Shown here: piece after piece, positions 7,106 through 15,673 of the stretch
Position numbering within the stretch: position 1 is the stretch's first letter
Layout of the letters: the number at the start of each line of letters is the position of its first letter
Assembly (NCBI RefSeq): GCF_900109075.1
Contig: NZ_FNYS01000001.1
Location: forward strand, 310,001 to 374,000
Length of the DNA stretch: 64,000 nt
Source of the DNA: Myroides marinus
GTDB taxonomy: Bacteria > Bacteroidota > Bacteroidia > Flavobacteriales > Flavobacteriaceae
Direction: 5' to 3'
The notes under the pieces: model-generated
Database searches by the model: none
What the model was told of the DNA's origin: nothing
What the model saw: the letters and a program-made list of their open reading frames with translations, nothing else
Translations under genes and position numbers: made by a program

Positions 7106-8539
7106 ATGAAAATAGAACAAATTTATACAGGATGTTTAGCTCAAGGAGCTTATTATATAGAAAGTAATGGTGAAGTAGCAATCATCGATCCACTAAGAGA
7201 GGTACAACCTTACTTAGACAGAGCGGCTAAGGATAATGCTACTATTAAATACATATTCGAAACACACTTTCACGCTGACTTCGTGAGTGGACACGTAACA
7301 TTAGCTGATAAGACTAATGCTCCTATCGTATACGGACCGAATGCTAACCCTACATTTAAGGCGCATATCGCTACTGATGGAGAAGTATTTAAATTAGGTA
7401 ATATCACTATCACAGCATTACACACTCCTGGTCATACTATGGAGAGTACAACATACTTACTAAAAGACGAGAATGGTAAAGATCACGCTATCTTTAGTGG
7501 AGACACATTGTTCTTAGGAGATGTAGGACGTCCTGACTTAGCTCAAAAAGCAGCTAATCTAACACAAGAACAGTTAGCAGCTACATTATATCAAAGTTTA
7601 CGCACTAAGATTATGCCATTAGCAGATGACGTTATTGTATATCCAGCGCATGGTGCAGGGTCTGCATGTGGTAAAAACTTGAGCAAAGAGACTGTAGGTA
7701 CATTAGGTGACCAAAAACAAACTAACTACGCTCTACGTGCTGATATGACTGAAGCTGAATTTGTAAAAGAAGTAACTGATGGATTATTACCTCCACCTGC
7801 GTACTTCCCATTAAACGTAAAACTTAATAAAGAAGGTTACGAAAACGTAGAGACAATCATCGATAATAATAAAGCATTAACTCCAAGAGAGTTTCAGGTA
7901 TTAGCAGAAGAGTCAGGTGCTCTAATCTTAGATGTACGCTCTGCTGCAGACTTCGCTGCTGGTCATATACCAGGTGCTATCTTTATCGGATTAGATGGAC
8001 AATTCGCTCCTTGGGTAGGTGCATTAATTACAGATATTAAACAAGCTATCATGTTAATCACTCCTGAAGGACGTGAAGAAGAGGCTATCATTCGTCTATC
8101 ACGTGTAGGATATGACAATACGTTAGGATACTTAAAAGGTGGGTTCAATTCTTGGAAAGCAGAAGGTTTTGAGTATGACACTGTACAACAAGTAACTGCT
8201 CAAGAATTAGCTGACAAATTAGCTAGTGAAGATATTAAAGTCGTGGATGTACGTAAACCAGGTGAGTATAACTCTGCTCACTTAGAGTACAAAAACTTAA
8301 CGCATTCTCCATTAGACTTTATCAATGATAATATCGCTGACTTCCCTACTACAGGTAAGTTCTATATCCACTGTGCTGGAGGTTACCGCTCATTGATCGC
8401 TTCTTCTATTTTAAAAGCAAGAGGATATCATAATATGATTGATGTTATCGGAGGTTTTGGTGCTATTAAGAATACATCTGCTCCTATCGTAGAGGCTACG
8501 TGTAGCTCTACATGTAGTAGCACTGCTAAAGCAAACTAA
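7106..8539 (+). CDS. ETHE1-like metallo-beta-lactamase-fold hydrolase fused to two rhodanese domains
   Basis: 477 aa. N-terminal metallo-beta-lactamase fold (about 1-240) with HFHADFVSGH (H54, H56, D58, H63) and a later HTPGH, as in persulfide dioxygenases, which oxidise glutathione persulfide to sulfite. Two rhodanese domains follow: the first (about 260-355, DVRSAADFAAGHIPGA) has no catalytic cysteine in the active-site loop (LITPEGRE), so is probably structural; the second (about 368-460) has an active-type loop HCAGGYRS with C423. The C-terminus ends in an unusual serine/cysteine tail, CSSTCSSTAKAN. It is followed after one base by thioredoxin, which could reduce persulfide on C423. Substrate identity is inferred. 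Confidence 0.88.
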   Translation: MKIEQIYTGCLAQGAYYIESNGEVAIIDPLREVQPYLDRAAKDNATIKYIFETHFHADFVSGHVTLADKTNAPIVYGPNANPTFKAHIATDGEVFKLGNITITALHTPGHTMESTTYLLKDENGKDHAIFSGDTLFLGDVGRPDLAQKAANLTQEQLAATLYQSLRTKIMPLADDVIVYPAHGAGSACGKNLSKETVGTLGDQKQTNYALRADMTEAEFVKEVTDGLLPPPAYFPLNVKLNKEGYENVETIIDNNKALTPREFQVLAEESGALILDVRSAADFAAGHIPGAIFIGLDGQFAPWVGALITDIKQAIMLITPEGREEEAIIRLSRVGYDNTLGYLKGGFNSWKAEGFEYDTVQQVTAQELADKLASEDIKVVDVRKPGEYNSAHLEYKNLTHSPLDFINDNIADFPTTGKFYIHCAGGYRSLIASSILKARGYHNMIDVIGGFGAIKNTSAPIVEATCSSTCSSTAKAN

Positions 8540-8540
8540 T

Positions 8541-8858
8541 ATGAGTAATTTTCAAGAGTTAATCGATAGAGATCAGTTAACCTTAGTTGATTTCTTCGCT
8601 ACGTGGTGTGGACCATGTCAGATGCTTGCTCCAGTATTAGAAGAGGTAAAAAAAGAGTTGAAAGACGATATCTCTATTATCAAGATTGATGTAGACAAGA
8701 ATACGGCTCTTACTACTCAGTATAGTACGCAATATCAAATGAGAGGTGTACCAACGTTAATGCTGTTTAGAAAAGGAAAGCTTCTGTGGAAACAGTCAGG
8801 TTATATGGATAAGCAAACTCTGCTAAACCATATCGAACAATATAAAAATAATTACTAG
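8541..8858 (+). CDS. Thioredoxin
   Basis: 105 aa, single thioredoxin domain with the redox motif WCGPC (C23, C26) and the cis-proline region GVPTLMLF. No signal peptide, so cytoplasmic. It starts one base after the stop of the rhodanese fusion, implying translational coupling and a role in sulfur transfer or recycling of that enzyme. General thioredoxin activity is also possible. A strong terminator follows. Confidence 0.93.
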   Translation: MSNFQELIDRDQLTLVDFFATWCGPCQMLAPVLEEVKKELKDDISIIKIDVDKNTALTTQYSTQYQMRGVPTLMLFRKGKLLWKQSGYMDKQTLLNHIEQYKNNY

Positions 8859-8860
8859 AG

Positions 8861-8895
8861 AAATAGCTACTCCTTATCGAGTAGCTATTTTTTTA
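8861..8895 (+). terminator. Rho-independent terminator of the sulfur operon
   Basis: A 12-bp perfect stem (8861-8872 with 8879-8890), 6-nt loop, then a run of T. It begins 3 bases after the thioredoxin stop codon. Confidence 0.88.
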
Positions 8896-8934
8896 TATCA
8901 CTATTCAAAGACAACTCATGTCATTAATTTTCAG

Positions 8935-8968
8935 TTGGTTAATTATTAATAAAATATAATTATATTTA
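8935..8968 (+). promoter_or_regulatory. Probable promoter of the M16 protease gene
   Basis: TTG at 8935-8937 and TATATTTA at 8961-8968 (7 of 8 to TAnnTTTG), separated by 23 bases. Predicted start near 8975, 19 bases before the ATG. Confidence 0.4.
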
Positions 8969-8993
8969 ACTCATTAACCTTAAAAACTAATTT

Positions 8994-11729
8994 ATGAAAA
9001 GAATAGTGTACACACTTTTGTTTGCATTAACAATAAGTGCGGCTAATTACTCTTTTGCTCAACAGAAGTCAAAACCAACCTTCGTTACTACTGTTGAAGA
9101 CATTAAAGAATACAAGTTATCAAATGGGCTAAAAGTCCTATTACTTCCTGATGCTACTCAGAGTAACCTTATCGTAAACATCGTTTATAACGTTGGTTCT
9201 AAACATGAGGGATACGGTGAGAAAGGTATGGCTCACTTACTAGAGCACATGCTATTTAAGAGTACTAAGAACTTAGGAGATATCAAAAAGATGATCTCTG
9301 ACAAAGGAGGTCGTGCTAATGGTACTACTTGGTATGATCGTACGAACTACTACGAAATATTCGCTGCTTCAGATGAGAACTTAGCTTGGGCATTGCAAAT
9401 GGAAGCTGACCGTATGGTAAATGCTACTATCTTACAAGAAGACTTATACAAAGAGTTTTCTGTAGTGCGCAATGAATTCGAGATTGGTGAAAACAATCCT
9501 ACTGGAGTATTAATGGAAAGAACGATTAATACAGCTTATTTATGGCATAACTATGGGCTAAGTACTATCGGATCAAAAGAAGACATAGAACGTGTAAAAA
9601 CACCTCAGTTAAAACGATTTTATGAGAAATACTATCAGCCTGATAACGCTACTCTAGTAATAGCAGGTAAATTTGATGAAGCGAAGGCTTTAAAGTACAT
9701 AGAGGACTACTTCTCTGTGATACCTAAACCTACACGTGTATTAGATGAAATCTTCACTGTAGAGCCTGCTCAAGATGGTGAAAAGTATGTAGAGGTAAAA
9801 CGCGCAGGAGATTCTCAACATATTAATATGCTTTATCACGCTGCTTCATTTGCAGATAAAGACTATGCTGCACTATCAGCTCTAGAATCTATATTAACTA
9901 ATGACCCTTCAGGATATTTATACAAAGAATTAGTAGAGACTAAGAAGGTATCTAGTATTTGGGCTTTTAACCCTACTGTGAGAGACGCAGGTTTTGTGTT
10001 ATTCAACTTCGATGTTCCAAATGATAGAAACCTTGATACTACATTGAAAGATGTAAAAGTTGCGCTAGCTAAAATAGGAACTATTAACTATACTCAAGAG
10101 GATCTAGATAGAGCTAAAACTAATATTCTTAAAGGTTTAGAGAACATCAAAAACAATACTTTAGGATACACGATTAACCTTACTGAAATAATTGGTGCTG
10201 GTGATTATCGTTTAGCTAATTTATACAGAGACAATGTAGAAAACTTAAAGCTAGAAGATATCAATAGAGTAGCTAAGAAGTACTTTAGAGAGAATAATCG
10301 TACAGTAGGTATGTTTATTCCTACTAAAGGTGAGGAAAGAGTTAAGGCTGATGAGTTCCAAAATAAAGATATCAAAGCATTAGTAGAAAACTATAAAGGA
10401 CGCGAAGCTTCTGCTGAGCTTAGACCTTTTGAAGCCTCTATCGCTAATCTTCAAAAGAACTATTCTACTAACAAGCTACAGAATGGATTAAAATACGGAG
10501 TAATCGATAAAGATATTAAAGGTGAGAAGGTACAGATCAGTATGACACTGCCTGTAGGTAACCAAAAAGATTTACTGAACAAACAATACATTGGTGAAGT
10601 AGCTGCTAACTTGCTTACTGCTGGTACTACTACAATGACTAAACAACAGATAAAAGATAAGTTAGATCAACTGAAGTCTTCTGTAAGTGTTCGTTTTGGT
10701 GGACAAAGTTTTTACATTAATATTTCTTCTTATAGAAACAGTATAAACGAGACTATGGCTATCTTAAAAGATGTTCTTACTAATCCTGTATTCCCTGAAT
10801 CAGAGTTAGAGAAACTAAAATTAGAGACTATTACAGCTTTAGAAGCAGAGCTTAGTGATCCACAATCTATTGCTTTTAATAAGCTATCTCAATTAACCTC
10901 TAAAGAAGAGAAAGGTAGTATCTATTACTCTCCATCTACGCAAGAAGATATCGATGGATACAAGAATGTAAAAACAGCTGATATCAAGGCGTTCTATAAA
11001 GACTTCTTTGGTGCTAATAATGGTGTAGCTACAGTTATCGGTATGAGTGACAAAGCTGCTACAGATAAGTTATTCGAAAGTACATTCGCTAACTTTACAA
11101 GTAAAGCTAAGTACGAAAAAGCTACTCCTAACTATGTGGAGACTAAACAAGACAAACAATTGTTTGAAACTCCAGATAAAGAAAATGCTGTAGCAGTAGG
11201 TAAACTTAACTTCAAGATGAATAGATCAAACCCTGACTACGCTGCATTAACATTCGTTAATGAAGTAATGGGTGGAGGATTTATGACTGCTCGTATACCT
11301 CAACGTCTACGTGAGAAAGAAGGTATTAGCTATGGTGCAGGTACTTCTCTTAGTGTTCCTACTGATCCTAAAAGAGATGATTCTGCTTGGATGATCTATG
11401 CATTCCTAAACCCTACTAAACGTGGAGATGTGGAAAAAGCAATCAATGAAGAGTTCAATAAGTTAGTAACATCTGGTATCACTGAAGAAGAGCTAAAAGC
11501 AAACAAATCTTCATGGGTAAGTACTAGACAGACTAATCTAGGGCTAGACGGTTACTTAATGTCTTTATCATCTCAGTTCTTACAATATGACATCCCATTT
11601 AGTGAGTATGAGAAATTAAATGCTGAAATAGAGAAGTTAACTGTAAAACAGGTAAATGATGCTGCTAAGAAGTATCTACAACCTTCTAAGTTCACTACTA
11701 TCTATGCAGGTGATTTTACGAAGAAATAA
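8994..11729 (+). CDS. M16-family zinc metallopeptidase, two-domain, secreted
   Basis: 911 aa. Signal peptide at about 1-22 (ends SFAQ). The active N-terminal half carries the inverted zinc motif HLLEH (H81, E84, H85) with the downstream glutamates in the FEIGENNP segment. The C-terminal half (about 480-911) is a second M16 fold without HxxEH; it has the substrate-grip pattern with a glycine-rich GGGFMTARIPQRLRE segment. Both halves in one chain resemble pitrilysin-type or Bacteroidota periplasmic M16 proteases. Likely degrades peptides in the periplasm. Monocistronic, bounded by its own promoter and the palindromic terminator at 11750. Confidence 0.93.
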   Translation: MKRIVYTLLFALTISAANYSFAQQKSKPTFVTTVEDIKEYKLSNGLKVLLLPDATQSNLIVNIVYNVGSKHEGYGEKGMAHLLEHMLFKSTKNLGDIKKMISDKGGRANGTTWYDRTNYYEIFAASDENLAWALQMEADRMVNATILQEDLYKEFSVVRNEFEIGENNPTGVLMERTINTAYLWHNYGLSTIGSKEDIERVKTPQLKRFYEKYYQPDNATLVIAGKFDEAKALKYIEDYFSVIPKPTRVLDEIFTVEPAQDGEKYVEVKRAGDSQHINMLYHAASFADKDYAALSALESILTNDPSGYLYKELVETKKVSSIWAFNPTVRDAGFVLFNFDVPNDRNLDTTLKDVKVALAKIGTINYTQEDLDRAKTNILKGLENIKNNTLGYTINLTEIIGAGDYRLANLYRDNVENLKLEDINRVAKKYFRENNRTVGMFIPTKGEERVKADEFQNKDIKALVENYKGREASAELRPFEASIANLQKNYSTNKLQNGLKYGVIDKDIKGEKVQISMTLPVGNQKDLLNKQYIGEVAANLLTAGTTTMTKQQIKDKLDQLKSSVSVRFGGQSFYINISSYRNSINETMAILKDVLTNPVFPESELEKLKLETITALEAELSDPQSIAFNKLSQLTSKEEKGSIYYSPSTQEDIDGYKNVKTADIKAFYKDFFGANNGVATVIGMSDKAATDKLFESTFANFTSKAKYEKATPNYVETKQDKQLFETPDKENAVAVGKLNFKMNRSNPDYAALTFVNEVMGGGFMTARIPQRLREKEGISYGAGTSLSVPTDPKRDDSAWMIYAFLNPTKRGDVEKAINEEFNKLVTSGITEEELKANKSSWVSTRQTNLGLDGYLMSLSSQFLQYDIPFSEYEKLNAEIEKLTVKQVNDAAKKYLQPSKFTTIYAGDFTKK

Positions 11730-11749
11730 TTAGATTATTTTTTATAAAT

Positions 11750-11783
11750 GCGAAAGCCCATTGACTAGTCAATGGGCTTTCGC
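11750..11783. terminator. Bidirectional terminator, perfect 34-bp palindrome
   Basis: The 34 bases are exactly self-complementary (arms start GCGAAAGCCCATTG, centre GACTAGTC). It lies between the convergent M16 protease and lipoprotein genes. There is only a short T run on each side. Confidence 0.75.
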
Positions 11784-11800
11784 TCTTTTATATCAATCTA

Positions 11801-12616
11801 TTAACATGCAAAGTCTACAGAAACTTCTCCAGCTAAATAGATAAAGTGTTTTGCTCCTCGAGATAGATATACTTCTACTGTCTGAACTTCGTAATCTGCT
11901 GAAGTATCAAATACAAAGTCTAAGTTACCATCATCATCCAAGTCTCCTACAAATAACAATTTAACGAAAGTATCATTAAACTCTGGTATATCTAATACTA
12001 ACTGCTCTGCTTCACCATCTACAGACAAGTATAGCTTATAATTCTTAAACTTCTTATACTTTTTAGCTTTACCACTATCATCAGTATAATTATAAGAATC
12101 TAGTTCTTTTCCTTCTGCTCTAAGGATATATTGTTTCCCATTGAACAAGTACTCTTGTGGAGTTTCAGGCCATAGTGGTTGTTCTTTTATATTAACGGCT
12201 ACTTTAGTTCCTTTCTTAATCAATGCATTTGGCCCTAAAAAGAAAATAGGTTCAATAGGTCCTGTCGTGAATATTCCTAACTGTTCACTTTCTGTACACT
12301 CATTTACTTCTTCGCTTATAGCATAATCAGCCTTTATCACTTGAAACAAACCTTTCTTTTCTTCAAAAGCAAGCCACTTGTCATTAACCTTATTAAACTG
12401 TGCTTGATGCACATCCTTATCGTAATAACGAGGTATAAGAATGTCTAAAAGTATGTTTTCTTCTTTCTCGTAAATTGTTAATACAGGTTTCTCTTCTTCT
12501 ACCTCCTCTACCACTTCTTCTGTTGGAGTGATAGGTTCTGCAGAAACTTCTTCTTCTTTTTTGTCTTTACATGCTACTAATGCAAGCAATGCAAATACGA
12601 TTAGCGTTTTTTTCAT
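11801..12616 (-). CDS. Hypothetical lipoprotein with FG-GAP-like calcium motif
   Basis: 271 aa from the ATG at 12616; an ORF start 33 bases further up is possible but MKKTLIVFALLALVACKDKK is a classic lipoprotein signal with lipobox LVAC. A glutamate/valine-rich linker follows the cysteine (EEEVSAEPITPTEEVVEEVEEE), which may tether the domain away from the membrane. Near the C-terminus GDLDDDGNLDFVFD matches the DxDxDG calcium-binding turn of FG-GAP/VCBS-like repeats. The remaining sequence is not recognised. Probably surface or periplasmic. Convergent with the M16 protease gene. Confidence 0.75.
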   Translation of the reverse strand: MKKTLIVFALLALVACKDKKEEEVSAEPITPTEEVVEEVEEEKPVLTIYEKEENILLDILIPRYYDKDVHQAQFNKVNDKWLAFEEKKGLFQVIKADYAISEEVNECTESEQLGIFTTGPIEPIFFLGPNALIKKGTKVAVNIKEQPLWPETPQEYLFNGKQYILRAEGKELDSYNYTDDSGKAKKYKKFKNYKLYLSVDGEAEQLVLDIPEFNDTFVKLLFVGDLDDDGNLDFVFDTSADYEVQTVEVYLSRGAKHFIYLAGEVSVDFAC

Positions 12617-12652
12617 TAGGTTTTTGTTTTGTTTGTCAGTTTTAATCAAAAA

Positions 12653-12680
12653 AAAAGACTACCAAAGTTGATAGTCTTTT
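12653..12680 (-). terminator. Terminator of lepA
   Basis: A 9-bp stem (12653-12661 with 12672-12680), 10-nt loop, followed on the minus strand by a T run. It lies 22 bases beyond the lepA stop. Confidence 0.75.
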
Positions 12681-12702
12681 CATTAAATATTGTGAATAGC
12701 TG

Positions 12703-14499
12703 TTAGTCATTCAACTTTAATACAGCCATAAATGCTTCTTGTGGAATCTCTACGTTACCTACTTGACGCATACGTTTTTTACCTGCTTTTTGTTTTTCAA
12801 GTAATTTACGTTTACGAGAAATATCCCCTCCATAACACTTAGCTGTTACGTCTTTACGTAACGCTTTTACAGTTTCACGAGCGATAACTTTCACTCCGAT
12901 AGCTGCCTGGATAGGAATATCAAACTGTTGACGAGGGATTAATTCTTTCAACTTTTCACACATCTTCTTACCAATGTGGTAAGCATTGTCTGCGTGCATT
13001 AATGCTGATAAAGCATCTACTACGTTAGCGTTTAACATTACGTCAACTTTAACTAAGTTAGATGTACGCATTCCGATAGGTGAATAGTCAAAAGATGCAT
13101 ATCCTTTAGATACTGTTTTTAATCTATCATAGAAGTCAAATACAATCTCTGCTAATGGCATATCAAACATTAACTCTACTCTATCTTCTGTTAGGTAAGT
13201 TTGGTTTGTGATAACACCACGTTTATCGATACATAGACTCATTACTTGACCTACGAAGTCAGATTTAGTAATAATAGTAGCTTTAATATATGGCTCCTCT
13301 ACTCTCTCTAATTTAGATGGTTCTGGTAAGTCAGATGGGTTATTTACTACGATAGGCGTATTAGGTTCTTTCTTAGTATAAGCTAAGTACGAAACGTTAG
13401 GTACTGTAGTAATAACAGTCATATTAAACTCACGCTCTAAACGCTCTTGGATAATCTCCATGTGTAACATTCCTAAGAATCCACAACGGAAACCAAAACC
13501 TAAAGCTGCAGAACTCTCAGCTGCGAATACTAAAGAAGCATCGTTTAACTGAAGTTTCTCCATAGAGTTACGCAGTTCTTCATAATCCTCAGTGTCTACT
13601 GGATAAATACCTGCGAATACCATCGGTTTCACGTTCTCAAAACCTTCAATCATGTTCTGAGTAGGTTCTTTAGCATCAGTAAGAGTATCCCCTACTTTAA
13701 CCTCTTTTGCTTCTTTGATACCAGAGATTAGATAACCTACGTCACCTGTTTTAATCTCTTGTTTAGGCACTTGGTTTAATTTAAGAGTTCCGATCTCATC
13801 TGCGAAATACTCTTTACCAGTAGCCATAAACTTAATCTTCTGACCTTTCTTAATAGAACCATTAACCACACGGAAGATAACTTCAATACCACGGAATGGG
13901 TTATATACTGAGTCAAAAACTAAAGCTTGTAATGGTTCATCAGGATTACCTTTTGGTGCAGGTACTCTCTCGATAATAGCTGCTAAGATATCTTCTACTC
14001 CAAGACCTGTTTTACCAGATGCAGGAATAATCTCTTCGTAATCACATCCTAATAAATCAACGATATCATCACTTACCTCTTCTGGGTTAGCACTTGGTAA
14101 GTCAATTTTATTTAAAACTGGAATAATAGTCAAGTCATTCTCTAATGCTAAATATAAGTTAGAGATAGTCTGAGCCTGAATACTCTGAGCTGCATCTACA
14201 ATCAATAACGCACCTTCACACGCTGCAATAGACCTAGAAACTTCATAAGAAAAGTCTACGTGCCCTGGGGTATCGATTAAGTTAAGTATGTATTGCTCTC
14301 CTTTATAAGTATATTCCATTTGGATAGCGTGAGATTTGATAGTAATACCTCTTTCACGTTCTAAGTCCATACTATCCAAAAGCTGAGCTTGTTGCTCACG
14401 CGCAGTTACAGTCTGTGTAGCATCTAATAATCTATCTGCTAACGTACTTTTACCGTGGTCAATATGAGCAATAATACAAAAGTTTCTAATGTTCTTCAT
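12703..14499 (-). CDS. lepA: Elongation factor 4 (LepA)
   Basis: 598 aa, the usual length. Ribosomal GTPase that promotes back-translocation or assists initiation under stress. GTPase motifs are AHIDHGKST (G1, about 11-19), DTPGH (G3), NKID (G4) and SGK (G5). The C-terminal LepA-specific domain with [20 protein letters not shown] and [11 protein letters not shown] is present, distinguishing it from EF-G. Monocistronic between a long leader and its own terminator. Confidence 0.98.
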   Translation of the reverse strand: MKNIRNFCIIAHIDHGKSTLADRLLDATQTVTAREQQAQLLDSMDLERERGITIKSHAIQMEYTYKGEQYILNLIDTPGHVDFSYEVSRSIAACEGALLIVDAAQSIQAQTISNLYLALENDLTIIPVLNKIDLPSANPEEVSDDIVDLLGCDYEEIIPASGKTGLGVEDILAAIIERVPAPKGNPDEPLQALVFDSVYNPFRGIEVIFRVVNGSIKKGQKIKFMATGKEYFADEIGTLKLNQVPKQEIKTGDVGYLISGIKEAKEVKVGDTLTDAKEPTQNMIEGFENVKPMVFAGIYPVDTEDYEELRNSMEKLQLNDASLVFAAESSAALGFGFRCGFLGMLHMEIIQERLEREFNMTVITTVPNVSYLAYTKKEPNTPIVVNNPSDLPEPSKLERVEEPYIKATIITKSDFVGQVMSLCIDKRGVITNQTYLTEDRVELMFDMPLAEIVFDFYDRLKTVSKGYASFDYSPIGMRTSNLVKVDVMLNANVVDALSALMHADNAYHIGKKMCEKLKELIPRQQFDIPIQAAIGVKVIARETVKALRKDVTAKCYGGDISRKRKLLEKQKAGKKRMRQVGNVEIPQEAFMAVLKLND

Positions 14500-14630
14500 C
14501 TTCGTTAAATCAAAGTTATAATTACGAGTACACGCCCATTAGAAGCATTGAAATGACATTCAATAATCGTGTATCTCTATTGTAAGACTTTTGTTTTCTT
14601 CTATTTAAAAGAGACTTAGCCTATATTTTG

Positions 14631-14638
14631 CAAATATA
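14631..14638 (-). promoter_or_regulatory. -7 promoter box probably serving lepA
   Basis: Reads TATATTTG on the minus strand (exact consensus). It would give a 5' leader of about 125 nt before the lepA ATG. Confidence 0.4.
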
Positions 14639-14791
14639 CTTGAAAGTTTCAATTTTTAGGGATTTTTTTATCTATAAGCAAGGGTATTATTCTTTTAAAA
14701 GGTATTCTGTATCTATACATTCACAAATCCCTTCAGAATATATGTTTTGTATTGACACATTTAGTAACTTTATGTTTTAAAAATTCAGACT

Positions 14792-15673
14792 ATGAAATCA
14801 CTTCTAGCAGTATCTCTATTCTCGCTAACTACATTGGTTAGCTGTGGACAGAAAAGCGAAATAACTAAAGATCATATCATACTACCTAATAACTTAAAAG
14901 AAGTATCAGGATTATACTATGATACCTCATCTAACTCCTTTTGGACTTTACAAGATAGTGGAAACAAAGGTGAACTATATCAAGTAAAAGCTGATGGTAA
15001 AATAGCACATACGTTAAAGATTAAAAATCAAAAGAATATTGATTGGGAAGAGTTAACAGCTGATAGAGAAGGAAACCTATATATCGGAGATTTCGGAAAT
15101 AATAAAAATACTAGAAAAGACCTGCGTATTCTAAAGATCAATAAAGAAGACTTACAAAAAGACAAGGCAGATGTAGCAGATATCATCTCTTTTGAATATC
15201 CTGAACAAAAAGCCTTCCCTCCTAAAGACACTGAATTATTCTATGATGCAGAGGCGTTCATTCTATACAACAACAACTTCTATATCTTCACAAAGAACAG
15301 AAGTAAAGGATTTGATGGAACATCTTTAGTATATAAAGTACCAAATAAAGCTGGTCACCACAAAGCTGAGCATGTACAGACATTCAATGGATGTAATGTA
15401 TATAAACACTGTGCTATAACTGGTGCAGCTATGAGTCCTGATGAGAAGACATTTGTATTGCTTTCTCATTCTAAACTATGGATAATCGAAGGGTTTAATC
15501 CTAATGCAATTATGGATGGTAAAATAACTGAACACAAACTTCACCACGTATCTCAAAAAGAATCAGTAACATTTGGTGACAATAATACTGTCTATCTAGC
15601 TGATGAAGTAAAAGATAACACAGGTGGTAAAATCTATAAAGTGGATTTGGGTGCTTTAAAACCCAAACCCTAA
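14792..15673 (+). CDS. Lipoprotein with predicted beta-propeller fold
   Basis: 293 aa. Lipoprotein signal with lipobox LVSC (cysteine near residue 19). The body has repeats of the type seen in beta-propellers (SGLYYDTSSNSFWTLQDSG, DWEELTADREGNLYIGDFG, AMSPDEKTFVLLSHSKLWII), resembling SdiA-regulated/YjiK-like propellers; no catalytic motif is evident. Likely on the outer or inner membrane facing the periplasm. The gene overlaps the convergent phosphoesterase-barrel gene by 18 bases, so its stop codon lies inside that gene's 3' end. A weak -7-like box TATGTTTT is at 14771-14778. Confidence 0.7.
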   Translation: MKSLLAVSLFSLTTLVSCGQKSEITKDHIILPNNLKEVSGLYYDTSSNSFWTLQDSGNKGELYQVKADGKIAHTLKIKNQKNIDWEELTADREGNLYIGDFGNNKNTRKDLRILKINKEDLQKDKADVADIISFEYPEQKAFPPKDTELFYDAEAFILYNNNFYIFTKNRSKGFDGTSLVYKVPNKAGHHKAEHVQTFNGCNVYKHCAITGAAMSPDEKTFVLLSHSKLWIIEGFNPNAIMDGKITEHKLHHVSQKESVTFGDNNTVYLADEVKDNTGGKIYKVDLGALKPKP

